Assembly: GCA_900539225.1 (NCBI GenBank) | Contig: UQBO01000001.1 | Location: 186,001-250,000 of the forward strand | Direction of reading: 5' to 3' | Length of the DNA stretch: 64,000 bases | Source: an uncultured Eubacteriales bacterium | GTDB taxonomy: Bacteria; Bacillota; Clostridia; Tissierellales; Peptoniphilaceae | Program-made: the position numbers and the translations under genes | In this document: positions 26,049 to 35,061 of the stretch, in pieces | Layout: each line of letters begins with the position of its first letter | How positions within the stretch are numbered: the stretch's first letter is position 1 | The notes under the pieces: generated by a model | Database searches by the model: none | Seen by the model: the letters and a program-made list of their open reading frames with translations, nothing else | What the model was told of the DNA's origin: nothing

Positions 26049-26076
26049 TTGATTATTAATCTTTATGTGATATAAT
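26049..26076 (+). promoter_or_regulatory. Promoter of the S41 protease gene, extended -10
   Basis: TTGATT at 26049-26054, 16-bp spacer, TATAAT at 26071-26076 preceded by TGA. It lies between the ispA terminator and the protease gene, making that gene a separate transcription unit. Confidence 0.75.
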
Positions 26077-26115
26077 ATTTATAGATATAAATTTGCACGG
26101 AATGGGATATGAATC

Positions 26116-27437
26116 ATGAAAAAGAATGCCATAATATCATTTTGTCTAATTATGCTATTATTAATAGTATCATTTTTTGCTTATAATAACTATATTAACT
26201 ATATTAATACTAGGACTAATGACATAAGAACGATAAAATTAAAAGATTTAGACCATAAAGATTTTATTTTGAGCAGGAAAGACTATATTGAAGATTTTAA
26301 CTTTGCTTATGATGTATTAAAGAACCATTATCCTTTTTTGAAGTCAATAAAAAATTATATGGTGTTGATTGGCTAAATAATAAAGAGAAGTATGAAGCAT
26401 ATATTGCAGAGTCAAAAAACGATGCAGACTTTTTTAGTAGAATGAATGAAGTTTTATCTGAGCTTAACAACTTACATACTCAACTTGTTCCAAGTTATAT
26501 GGGGTTAGAATATTATATTTCTTATTATTCTAACCCGAAATGTACATGGAGACACGATATAGCTAAAATATATGAAAAAGACGATGTCAGGAGAAGGTAC
26601 AATATTAATAATGAAGTTATTGAGAATGTAATTAATCAATATATTAAGAGTGATGATGAAGTAAATAAGACTTATTCCAAAAATCTTATGACTGAGAATA
26701 TAATTAAAGATAAACTTGCTTATATCAGAATTAGCTCACTTATAGGTATGGAATACATCAATCAAGATAGAGACATTGTTATTAATTATCTGAATGAAAT
26801 AAAAGATTATCTTTTCTTAATAATTGATATAAGAGGCAATGGCGGTGGTGATAGTTATTATTGGGCTGGTTTTTTACTTCCCAACATAATAGATAAAAAA
26901 TATGAAACAAAAAATTATCTTTTAATAAAGTCAGGAGAATTAAATAAAAAAATCTTTGAACAATTCAATTTTAATAAAGATGTAAAAACTTTCTTAGATA
27001 AGTCTTCATTTAGTTCTGATGTGAAAGATATTCTTAAAGATTTTGATGGATATTTAGCTTTTGACTCTATAATAGAGCCGAGTGAAGACTCTATTCACTA
27101 CAAAGGAAAGATTTATTTATTGGTAGATAATGGAGTTTATTCTTCAGCTGAGATGCTAGCATCGTTTTGCAAAGAAACTAAGCTTGCTACCTTAGTTGGA
27201 AGCAGAACAGGCGGCGACGGCATTGGTTTTGATCCAATGCAAGTTGACCTTCCAAATACTGCTTTTGTTTTGAGGTTCTCAAACAATATTGGCATAACAG
27301 AGTCTGGTTCTATAAATGAATTAGATCAAACAGTGCCAGATATAATTGTTCAAGAGAGCGAAGAGGATAAGACAGGTTCTTTAGAAAATCAAAGGATTAT
27401 AAAAGCAGTGATGAGAGATGCTGGCCTTAGTAAATAG
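26116..27437 (+). pseudogene. S41 (C-terminal processing) peptidase, frameshifted in a run of six A
   Basis: S41 family serine protease, membrane anchored by residues 5-22. The first frame (26116-26376) ends soon after HYPFLKSIK. The other frame continues from the A6 run at 26349-26354 with KKLYGVDWLN, the family sequence, to 27437; one added A restores it. The catalytic domain has LIIDIRGNGGGDSYYWAG and the nucleophile Ser in GVYSSAEMLASF, then VGSRTGGDGIG. No PDZ domain is obvious, so it is like the tail-specific protease relatives found in Clostridia. The joined protein would be about 440 residues. Whether it is broken or a sequencing error cannot be settled here. Confidence 0.82.
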
Positions 27438-27495
27438 ATATTGAATTTAAAAATATCTAATAAAGAAAAAAATATTATATTTTTATAAAAAATAC

Positions 27496-27524
27496 TTGAA
27501 ATATGAACATTTATATGATATAAT
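27496..27524 (+). promoter_or_regulatory. Promoter of rpmE, extended -10
   Basis: TTGAAA at 27496-27501, 17-bp spacer, TATAAT at 27519-27524 preceded by TGA; GAGAGGTGA follows before the rpmE ATG at 27558. Confidence 0.8.
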
Positions 27525-27557
27525 TTAGTGGTTAATGAGGTAAGAGAGGTGAAATAA

Positions 27558-27764
27558 ATGAAAAAAGACATACATCCAGAATTTAAAGAAGTAACTGTAA
27601 CATGCGCATGTGGTAACACTTTTGTTACAGGCTCAACAAGAGATGAGTTAAAAGTAGAAGTTTGCTCTGAATGTCACCCATTCTTTACAGGTAAACAAAA
27701 ATTTACTGAACGTGGTGGCCGTGTAGAGAAATTCAAGAAGAGATACAAAAAAGACGAAAATTAG
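27558..27764 (+). CDS. rpmE: Ribosomal protein bL31, zinc-binding form
   Basis: Large-subunit ribosomal protein bL31. The 68-residue protein has the zinc ligands Cys16, Cys18, Cys36 and Cys39 (CAC and CSEC), so it is the C+ form, and the C-terminal [14 protein letters not shown]. No zinc-free paralogue is in the window. The stop codon lies in the stem of the following terminator, and the rpmE-DUF1385-prmC-prfA order is common in Clostridia. Confidence 0.97.
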   Translation: MKKDIHPEFKEVTVTCACGNTFVTGSTRDELKVEVCSECHPFFTGKQKFTERGGRVEKFKKRYKKDEN

Positions 27765-27787
27765 CAGACTTTTTTCTGCTAATTTTT
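27757..27787 (+). terminator. Terminator after rpmE
   Basis: AAAATTAGCAGA at 27757-27768 pairs with TCTGCTAATTTT, followed by T. The stem includes the rpmE stop codon. It would trim rpmE transcription before the DUF1385 gene, probably with read-through, since no promoter was found for DUF1385. Confidence 0.75.
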
Positions 27788-27805
27788 CATTATATAGGTG
27801 AAAAA

Positions 27806-28711
27806 ATGAAAAAGAATTTTAAAACAAGTATAGGTGGACAAGCTTTAATCGAAGGTATACTTATGAAAGGACCACAAATGACTTCAGTTGCCGTGAGAAA
27901 ACCAGATGGCGAGATAGAAGTTAAAGTGAAAGATGAATCAGCTAAGAATAATAAGCTCATCTTCAAAATCCCATTCATAAGAGGTATATCCAAGCTAGTG
28001 GACTCAATGTCTGAAGGCACTAAAGCTCTCTATTATTCTGCTTCTTTTTATGACGATGAAGAGGACAAAAAAGAAACTAGTAAATTTAAAGATACTTTGT
28101 TTAATATTTTTACTTTTGTTTTTTCTTTTTTTATAGCTATAGGACTTTTTGTTGTAATTCCAACATTCATAGCTAACTTCTTAAAGGATAAAATCAATAA
28201 TATATTCTTACTAAACTTCGTTGAAGGCTTGATAAGGATATCTATATTTTTAATATATATTACTTTAATATCGAATCAAAAAGATTTAAAGAGAGTATTC
28301 ATGTACCACGGCGCTGAGCACAAAACCATCTTTGCTTATGAGAATGGCCTTGACTTAACTGTTGAAAATGTACAAAAGATGAGCAAGTACCATCCAAGAT
28401 GCGGAACAAGCTTCTTGTTTATGGTTATGCTTGTATCAATAGTAGTTCTGTCATTCTTTGGCTGGCCATCGCCAGTAATGAGGATAGTATCAAGAATTAT
28501 AGCTCTGCCACTAGTAGCTGCTATATCATACGAAATCAATAGACTCATAGGCAAGTACGATAATGTGGGCTTTTGTAGAGCAGTTGCTAAACCAGGACTT
28601 TGGCTTCAAAAGATTGCTACAGTCAAAGAGCCTGATGACGATATGGTTGAAGTAGCGATAGCGGCTGTAAAAGAGGTAATACCTAGTGAAGAAGGTTTAG
28701 ACGCTTGGTAG
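27806..28711 (+). CDS. DUF1385 membrane protein (YqhQ-like)
   Basis: Integral membrane protein of the DUF1385 family; no established function. The 301-residue protein starts KTSIGGQALIEGILMKGPQM (the family signature), has hydrophobic segments near residues 101-127, 140-153, 204-218 and 230-245, and the conserved MYHGAEHKTIFAYENG and YHPRCGTSFLF in between. Gene position before prmC and prfA is widespread. The prmC start TTG lies in its last codons. Confidence 0.9.
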   Translation: MKKNFKTSIGGQALIEGILMKGPQMTSVAVRKPDGEIEVKVKDESAKNNKLIFKIPFIRGISKLVDSMSEGTKALYYSASFYDDEEDKKETSKFKDTLFNIFTFVFSFFIAIGLFVVIPTFIANFLKDKINNIFLLNFVEGLIRISIFLIYITLISNQKDLKRVFMYHGAEHKTIFAYENGLDLTVENVQKMSKYHPRCGTSFLFMVMLVSIVVLSFFGWPSPVMRIVSRIIALPLVAAISYEINRLIGKYDNVGFCRAVAKPGLWLQKIATVKEPDDDMVEVAIAAVKEVIPSEEGLDAW

Positions 28712-29520
28712 TTAAAGATATTATAAGAAAAGCTTTAGCTGATATTGAAGCGTCAGGAAAAAATATACCTAATCCAATGGGCGAGATATATATACTTCTA
28801 GAGCATATAACGAGCAAGGATAAGCTGTTTTTAAGCTTGAACAAAGATTTTGATATTGATGAAAAAGAGTTTTTTACGCTTCTTAATAAGAGGTTAAACG
28901 ATACGCCCATGGCTTATATCATAGGCAAGAAGCATTTTAGAAACATTGTTCTAAAAACTGATGAAAGAGCTTTGATACCTAGGTTTTGTACAGAGGAATT
29001 AATTGACATTGTTAATGGCTTTATAAAACCAAATGATAGTGTATTAGATATGTGCACAGGAACGGGAGCTATTGCTCTTGCTATTAAAGAAGAAAATATA
29101 AAAGTTGATGTTACTTGCTCAGATATTTCAGAAGATGCACTTAATTTAGCAAAAGAGAATGCTGAGTTGAACAATTTATCTATAAATTTCATTTTATCTG
29201 ATTTATTTGAGAATATTAGTGAAACTTATGATATACTAATATCAAACCCTCCATATATTTCTAGTGAAGAATATATGGGTTTGGAAAGGGATATATTCAA
29301 GGAGCCTAAACTTGCCTTAGTGGGCGGCGATTTAGGATATGAATACTACGAGAAAATCATTAGACAGGCTAGAGCAAAGATTAAACGCATGGTATTTTTC
29401 GAGATTGGCTACGATCAAGGAAATATTGTAAAAGATATATTAGAAAAGAATAATTATAAAGATATTAAAATCTACAAAGACCTTGAAGGCTTTGATAGAT
29501 TTATTTCTGCCTGCATTTAG
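28705..29520 (+). CDS. prmC: Peptide chain release factor N5-glutamine methyltransferase
   Basis: Methylates the Gln of the GGQ motif of release factors, stimulating termination. The 271-residue protein has a helical N-terminal domain, SAM motif [13 protein letters not shown] near residues 113-125, and the catalytic NPPYI near 180-184. The start is TTG 28705, overlapping the DUF1385 stop, with GAAGAAGG upstream. The next gene encodes its substrate, RF1, which fixes the assignment. Confidence 0.94.
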   Translation: MVVKDIIRKALADIEASGKNIPNPMGEIYILLEHITSKDKLFLSLNKDFDIDEKEFFTLLNKRLNDTPMAYIIGKKHFRNIVLKTDERALIPRFCTEELIDIVNGFIKPNDSVLDMCTGTGAIALAIKEENIKVDVTCSDISEDALNLAKENAELNNLSINFILSDLFENISETYDILISNPPYISSEEYMGLERDIFKEPKLALVGGDLGYEYYEKIIRQARAKIKRMVFFEIGYDQGNIVKDILEKNNYKDIKIYKDLEGFDRFISACI

Positions 29521-29531
29521 GAGATGAGAAA

Positions 29532-30602
29532 ATGTTAGAAAAATTAAATTTTATTGAAGACAAGTATAAAGAACTTGGCGAAAAGGTTATGGATCCAGAT
29601 CTTTTGAAAGACATGAAAGAGTATCAAAAGACAATGAAGGAATACTCTGACTTAAAGCCAATAGTTGATAGATATAAAGAGTATCAAGGTTATTTAAATG
29701 AGCTTAAGGATACTGAAGAGATGCTTGGCGAGAACCTCGATGACGAGATGAGGGAACTTGCTAAGGAAGATTTAAAGAATTTACAAGAAAATATTGCCAA
29801 GGCTGAAGAAGACCTTAAAATTATGCTTATACCAAAGGACCCTAACGATGACAGAAACGTTATCGTAGAAATTAGAGGCGGTATAGGCGGCGAAGAAGCT
29901 GCACTGTTTGCAGGGGACTTATTCAGGATGTATTCTATGTACGCTGACAAGAGAGGCTACAAAACTGAAGTCATGAGTACAAACGAAACTGGTATAGGCG
30001 GCTTTAAGGAAGTTATCTTCATGATAAATGGTAAAGGCGCTTACTCAAGACTAAAACATGAATCAGGCGTTCACAGAGTTCAAAGAGTTCCTGAAACTGA
30101 AGCCTCGGGACGTATACACACATCGGCAGCAACTGTTGCTGTTATGCCTGAAGCTGATGACGTTGAAATAGAAATCAATGAAAACGATTTAAAGATTGAT
30201 GTTTATAGAGCGAGCGGACACGGCGGACAATGCGTTAACACAACTGACTCTGCTGTTAGAATCACTCACATTCCTACAGGACTTGTAGTTACTTGCCAAG
30301 ACGAAAAATCACAATTAAAGAACAAAGAAAAAGCAATGAAGGTTCTTAAATCAAGACTATATGACAAGATGCTACAAGAACAAAATGATGAACTAGCTAA
30401 GCTTAAGAAGGGCCAAGTAGGTTCAGGAGATAGGTCTGAAAGAATTAGAACATATAACTTCCCACAAGGAAGAGTAACTGATCATAGAATCAACTTAACT
30501 TTATATAGATTGGAAGACTTTTTGAATGGGGATTTAGATGAGATGATAGACGCTCTACTAACTCACGAACAAGCAGAAAAATTAAAAGAATTGGAGGCAT
30601 AA
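29532..30602 (+). CDS. prfA: Peptide chain release factor 1
   Basis: RF1 decodes UAA and UAG and triggers peptide release. The 356-residue protein has the GGQ motif in [20 protein letters not shown], and the codon-recognition region [19 protein letters not shown], where PxT in place of the SPF of RF2 identifies RF1. [29 protein letters not shown] is intact. GGAGATGAG precedes the ATG, and uraA starts two bases after the stop. Confidence 0.97.
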   Translation: MLEKLNFIEDKYKELGEKVMDPDLLKDMKEYQKTMKEYSDLKPIVDRYKEYQGYLNELKDTEEMLGENLDDEMRELAKEDLKNLQENIAKAEEDLKIMLIPKDPNDDRNVIVEIRGGIGGEEAALFAGDLFRMYSMYADKRGYKTEVMSTNETGIGGFKEVIFMINGKGAYSRLKHESGVHRVQRVPETEASGRIHTSAATVAVMPEADDVEIEINENDLKIDVYRASGHGGQCVNTTDSAVRITHIPTGLVVTCQDEKSQLKNKEKAMKVLKSRLYDKMLQEQNDELAKLKKGQVGSGDRSERIRTYNFPQGRVTDHRINLTLYRLEDFLNGDLDEMIDALLTHEQAEKLKELEA

Positions 30603-30603
30603 G

Positions 30604-31824
30604 ATGAAAGCATCTCTTAGTATTAAGAAATCGATTTTAGCCTTGCAACACTTGATTGCTATGTTTGGAGCTACAGTTTTAGTTCCTATACTTACAGGAC
30701 TTGATCCATCAGTAGCACTTTTCAGTGCTGGATGTGGTACACTTATATTCCACTATTGCACAAAGAAAAAAGTGCCAGTATTTTTGGGCTCATCATTTGC
30801 ATTTATACCAGTTATAGTGCAAGTAGCTGAGCAATATGGCGATCTTAGATACGCTCAAGGCGGTATGCTGGTAGCAGGTTTGGTCTATGTATTATTTTCA
30901 TTCTTCATTAAAGGCATAGGCATAGAAAAAATACAAAAGATACTACCGCCACAAGTAATTGGACCTATGATTATAGTTATAGGCTTCAATCTATTGCCAA
31001 CAGCGTTTAATATGGCAAAGACATCATATATAGTAGCTGGACTTACACTTGCAGTTGCTGTAGCTTGGCCATATTTAGTTAAAGGTTTCTTAAAGCAAAT
31101 ATCTATACTCGTTGCAGTAATATTTGGCTATATACTATCAGTTGCTTTAAAACTTGTTGACTTTACAGCAATAAATAATGCTCAATATTTTGCAGTGCCA
31201 AACTTTACTTTGCCACTGTTTAATATTGAAGCTATTATAATCATTGTTCCAATAATATTTGCTGTATTTATGGAACACTTAGGTGATATCACTACTAATG
31301 GAGCAGTAGTTGGACAAAACTTTGTAGAAGATCCAGGTCTTAACAGAACTTTACTTGGCGATGGTTTAGCAACAGTATTTGCTTCACTTATTGGTGGACC
31401 AGCTAACACTACTTATGGCGAAAATACTGGAGTTTTAGCTATTACAAAGAACTACGACCCATCAATACTAAGACTTGCAGCAGTCTTTGCCATCATCCTA
31501 GGATTTGTTGGTAAGCTTGGAGGCTTCTTAAGAACTATACCACAAGCAGTTATGGGTGGCATATCAATTATGCTTTTCTCAATGATAGGCTTTATTGGAT
31601 TTAGAAACATTAGAGATAATCATGTTAAATTAAATATAAAAAATATCATAGTTATGGCAGCAATTCTTTTCATAGGATTTTCAGGCGGTTTATTTAAAGA
31701 GTTATTTGGCTTTACTATAGAGCTTCCTATAACTGAAAGTATCAGTCTTAACGGACTAAGCTTAGCAGCTATAGTTGGTATTTTATTAAACGCTATTCTT
31801 AATGGAGTGAAGAAGGATGCTTGA
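30604..31824 (+). CDS. uraA: Uracil/xanthine permease (UraA-like)
   Basis: Nucleobase:cation symporter-2 family protein, probably proton-coupled uracil uptake. The 406-residue protein has about 14 hydrophobic segments, the N-terminal ALQHLIAMFGATVLVPILTGLDPSVALFSAGCGTL, and the NAT signature region with ANTTYGENTGVLAITK near residues 263-278 and the Glu in FMEHLGDITTNGAVVGQNF. Uracil rather than xanthine is suggested by the length and QHLIAMFGA motif. It follows prfA with no gap and overlaps sir2 by eight bases, so it is in the same unit. Confidence 0.9.
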   Translation: MKASLSIKKSILALQHLIAMFGATVLVPILTGLDPSVALFSAGCGTLIFHYCTKKKVPVFLGSSFAFIPVIVQVAEQYGDLRYAQGGMLVAGLVYVLFSFFIKGIGIEKIQKILPPQVIGPMIIVIGFNLLPTAFNMAKTSYIVAGLTLAVAVAWPYLVKGFLKQISILVAVIFGYILSVALKLVDFTAINNAQYFAVPNFTLPLFNIEAIIIIVPIIFAVFMEHLGDITTNGAVVGQNFVEDPGLNRTLLGDGLATVFASLIGGPANTTYGENTGVLAITKNYDPSILRLAAVFAIILGFVGKLGGFLRTIPQAVMGGISIMLFSMIGFIGFRNIRDNHVKLNIKNIIVMAAILFIGFSGGLFKELFGFTIELPITESISLNGLSLAAIVGILLNAILNGVKKDA

Positions 31825-32557
31825 TATTGATCTTTTGGTCCAAGAAGTAAAAAAATCAAAACACATGGTTTTCTTTGGAGGTGCAGGTGTTTCGACTGAG
31901 AGCGGTATACCTGACTTTAGAGGAGCAGGTGGCCTTTACAACGACAGGCTTTATGAAGGATATGAACCAGAAGTGGTTTTGAGCAATTCATTTTATCGTG
32001 CTCATCCGGATATATTCTTTGACTTTTGCAGAGATAAGGTTATATATGAGAATGTTAAGCCAAATGAAGGACATAAGGCGCTTGCAAGACTTGAACAGAT
32101 GGGTATACTAAAAGCAGTTATCACTCAAAACATAGACAATCTTCATCAAGACGCTGGCAGCAAGAAAGTTATTGAGCTTCACGGCAATATTAATAGGTCT
32201 TATTGCACTAAGTGCCATAAAGAATTTGACGCAATGTATATCAAGCACTCAAAAGGTGCTTGTACTTGTGATGAGTGCGGCGCATTGATTAAGCCGGATG
32301 TTGTTTTATACGGCGAAGCTCTAGATGATAATGTGATTAGTGAAGCTATAAGAGAGATATCTATGGCGGATTTGCTTTTAGTCGCTGGAACATCACTAAA
32401 GGTATATCCAGCAGCCGGACTAATTAGATACTTTAATTCAGACAATTTAGTAATTATAAATAAGGATAAAACGTCTTACGATAGATATGCAAAACTTGTT
32501 TTTCATGAAGGTTTTGGAAAGATATTAAAAGAAGTGGTGGATAGAATTGACATATGA
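31817..32557 (+). CDS. Sir2-type NAD-dependent protein deacylase
   Basis: Sirtuin that removes acyl groups from lysines with NAD. The 246-residue protein has GAGVSTESGIPDFRG near residues 22-36, TQNIDNLHQ near 94-102, the catalytic His in IELHGN, a zinc module with CTKC and CTCDEC, and VAGTSLKVYPA for NAD binding. The GVST/ES..PDFRG type and the short length suggest a CobB-like bacterial sirtuin. Start overlaps uraA by eight bases; stop overlaps the flavoprotein by 11. Confidence 0.93.
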   Translation: MLDIDLLVQEVKKSKHMVFFGGAGVSTESGIPDFRGAGGLYNDRLYEGYEPEVVLSNSFYRAHPDIFFDFCRDKVIYENVKPNEGHKALARLEQMGILKAVITQNIDNLHQDAGSKKVIELHGNINRSYCTKCHKEFDAMYIKHSKGACTCDECGALIKPDVVLYGEALDDNVISEAIREISMADLLLVAGTSLKVYPAAGLIRYFNSDNLVIINKDKTSYDRYAKLVFHEGFGKILKEVVDRIDI

Positions 32558-33764
32558 TGCTATAGTCATAGGAGCAGGTGCAGCAGCACTATTTTTTGGG
32601 GCTCTTAATAAGGATAAATTAAATATACTTATGCTTGAGCGAAACGATAGAGTCGGCAAAAAGCTCCTTACTACTGGCAATGGCAGGTGCAACTACACTA
32701 ACACAAAGCTTAATGAGAACCCATATAACGATAAGGCCTTTACTTCATATATGATTGAAAAATATGGCTATGAGACAATTTTAGAAAAGTTCAAGGCTAT
32801 GGGCATATATCCATATATGGAAGATGACAGAGTCTATCCTATGTCACTACAAGCGTCAAGCGTCCTTGACGTACTTAGATATGAAAATGATAGAAACAAT
32901 ATAAATATAAAAACTGATGTATTTGTAAAAAGCTTTCATAAAGCTGATGATATCTTTGTACTTAAAGATCAAAACTCAAATATTTATAAGGCTAAGAGCT
33001 TAGTTATAGCTTGCGGCGGCGCTGCTATGCCGAAATTTGGTTCAGACGCTAATCTATTTAAGCAAATAAAAGAGCTTGGTATATCTGTAATTGATACAAA
33101 GCCAGCTCTAGTACCATATGAGTGTGATTATAAGTACTTAAAGCACTTAGATGGATTTAGAGTAAAAGCAAAACTAAGTTTAAAAAAGGGAGATAAGATT
33201 ATCAAAGATGATGTAGATGATGTTTTATTTACAAAATATGGCCTATCTGGCCCAAGTGTATTTCAATTATCTAGATACATTAAGGGCAAGGAAAGTGTTT
33301 ATAAATTTAGCATAGACTTTTTTTATACATTTACTGAAGAAGAAATGTTTGCTTTATTAAGCGAAAGAAGAAAAGATTTAGGGCACAAGAGTCTAGATGT
33401 TTTTTTTATTGGTCTTATACACAAAAGGCTTATAATTCCTGTGATAGATAGACTTGGTCTTGCTAAAGAAATGCTTGCTAAGGATTTAAGCGAGAATGAT
33501 TTACATAAAATAATAAAAATATTAAAAGATTTTGAATTAGATATTATAAAAAATAAAGGCTATGGCATTGGCCAGATAAGCCTTGGTGGAGTAGCTAGTA
33601 AAGAGATAAATAATAAGACTATGGAGTCAAAGAAAGTTTATGGACTATACTTTATCGGGGAAGTCATTGACATAGACGGCCCATGTGGAGGCTACAATCT
33701 AAGCTTTGCGTGGTTATCTGCCATGGCGGCATATGACGATATAAGATCGAGGTGGAAGGCTTGA
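32547..33764 (+). CDS. HI0933/BaiN-family FAD-dependent oxidoreductase
   Basis: Flavoprotein family with unproven function in most members; the name BaiN comes from a proposed bile acid reductase, which is not implied here. The 405-residue protein has the Rossmann motif DAIVIGAGAAALFFG at residues 4-18, LLERNDRVGKKLLTTGNGRCNYTN, and the C-terminal IGEVIDIDGPCGGYNLSFAWLSAMAA. The start is TTG 32547 after AGTGGTGG, inside the end of the sirtuin gene. Substrate unknown. Confidence 0.88.
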   Translation: MTYDAIVIGAGAAALFFGALNKDKLNILMLERNDRVGKKLLTTGNGRCNYTNTKLNENPYNDKAFTSYMIEKYGYETILEKFKAMGIYPYMEDDRVYPMSLQASSVLDVLRYENDRNNINIKTDVFVKSFHKADDIFVLKDQNSNIYKAKSLVIACGGAAMPKFGSDANLFKQIKELGISVIDTKPALVPYECDYKYLKHLDGFRVKAKLSLKKGDKIIKDDVDDVLFTKYGLSGPSVFQLSRYIKGKESVYKFSIDFFYTFTEEEMFALLSERRKDLGHKSLDVFFIGLIHKRLIIPVIDRLGLAKEMLAKDLSENDLHKIIKILKDFELDIIKNKGYGIGQISLGGVASKEINNKTMESKKVYGLYFIGEVIDIDGPCGGYNLSFAWLSAMAAYDDIRSRWKA

Positions 33765-35059
33765 TAAATTATCAAAAGAAATTTTATGAATATAAAGAAA
33801 AAGGTAAAAAGATAAATGTTTCCTTACTAGGAGCAGGCTTTATGGGCAAGGCACTAGTAAGTCAATATATACAAAGCGGGGTTTTAAATCCCTTACTAAT
33901 ATCTTCAAGACATATTGAAGACGCGATTGATGCTTATCTTGCAGCAGGTATTGCTAGAGAAGATATTATTAAGATCACTAGCTCTGACGAAATTAGTGAT
34001 TTAAATAAGTATTATATATGTGAGGACAAAGAGCTCTTATACAAATCAGAGCACATTGATTATGTAATCGATGCGACAGGAGAGCCAATTGTCGGCACTG
34101 AAATCAGTTACAACGCTTTAATGAATGGCAAAAATGTAATTACATTTAACTTAGAGAGCGATGTCTGCGTTGGAACAGTGCTTTCAAAGATAGCTGAAGA
34201 AAAAGGACTTATATATACAGGCATCGATGGCGACGAGCCAGGAACAGTGCTTGAGCTTTATAATGAAGCTAAAATAATGGGCTTTGATGTTTTAGCTATT
34301 GGCAAAGGAAAGAATAATGAAGTCGATTTAGAAGCTAATCCGGACACAGTAAGTGAATCTGCCAACGAAAAGGGCATTAAAAAAGAGATGCTAGCAAGCT
34401 TTGTAGACGGCACTAAGACCATGGTAGAGATGGCTACTATGAGCAATGCGACTGGATTTAGAGTGGATGTCGATGGCGGACACGGAATCAAATCCGATAT
34501 CAAATCGCTTGACAAGAAACTTTGCCTTAAATCAGAAGGCGGCGTACTTAACTCATACGGCATAGTTGACTATGTCAATGGCATAGCGCCAGGCGTCTTT
34601 GTTATAGTTAAGAGCGACATAAAGAAGATTGATCACTTAATGAGATTTTTAAAGATGGGCGAAGGTCCAAATTATGTTTTATACAGACCTTACCATTTGA
34701 CCAGCATAGAGACTATAAACACAGTATTAAAGGCACATTTCGACAAGCTCGAAGCTATAAAACCTATATCTGAAATACCATACTCAGATGTAGTTTCTAT
34801 TGCTAAGAAGGACATGAAGAAAGGCGAGAAGCTCGATTACATCGGAGGCTACACATTTTATGGCAAGTGCATGGACTTTGAAAAGTCAAGAGAAAAGAAT
34901 TTAGTGCCTATATCCGTCATAAACGAAGGCGCAGTCCTTAGTAGAGATATTAAAAAGGGCGAAAATATTGATTATAATAGCGTAGAACTTGATAGTGAGA
35001 CGCTTGTATATAAACTTAGAAAAGAAATAGAAGCAAAGTACGAAGCTTCAAGGAGGTAA
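33761..35059 (+). CDS. NAD(P)-dependent oxidoreductase with C-terminal SAF domain
   Basis: Homoserine dehydrogenase-like protein of unknown function, sometimes labelled a flagellar FlgA-like protein because of its SAF domain. The ~432-residue protein has a Rossmann motif NVSLLGAGFMGKALV near residues 20-34, a substrate-like middle domain (GIDGDEPGTVLELYNEAK, IGKGKNNEVDLEANPD), and a SAF/beta-clip domain from about residue 355 (YSDVVSIAKKDMKKGEKLDYIGGYTFYG). The start TTG 33761 follows GAGGTGG; GTG 33752 is an alternative. Similar proteins act in sugar acid or ketose epimerisation in plant-like NeuB/SAF systems, but no substrate can be read from this context. It precedes ileS by two bases. Confidence 0.75.
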   Translation: MINYQKKFYEYKEKGKKINVSLLGAGFMGKALVSQYIQSGVLNPLLISSRHIEDAIDAYLAAGIAREDIIKITSSDEISDLNKYYICEDKELLYKSEHIDYVIDATGEPIVGTEISYNALMNGKNVITFNLESDVCVGTVLSKIAEEKGLIYTGIDGDEPGTVLELYNEAKIMGFDVLAIGKGKNNEVDLEANPDTVSESANEKGIKKEMLASFVDGTKTMVEMATMSNATGFRVDVDGGHGIKSDIKSLDKKLCLKSEGGVLNSYGIVDYVNGIAPGVFVIVKSDIKKIDHLMRFLKMGEGPNYVLYRPYHLTSIETINTVLKAHFDKLEAIKPISEIPYSDVVSIAKKDMKKGEKLDYIGGYTFYGKCMDFEKSREKNLVPISVINEGAVLSRDIKKGENIDYNSVELDSETLVYKLRKEIEAKYEASRR

Positions 35060-35061
35060 TT

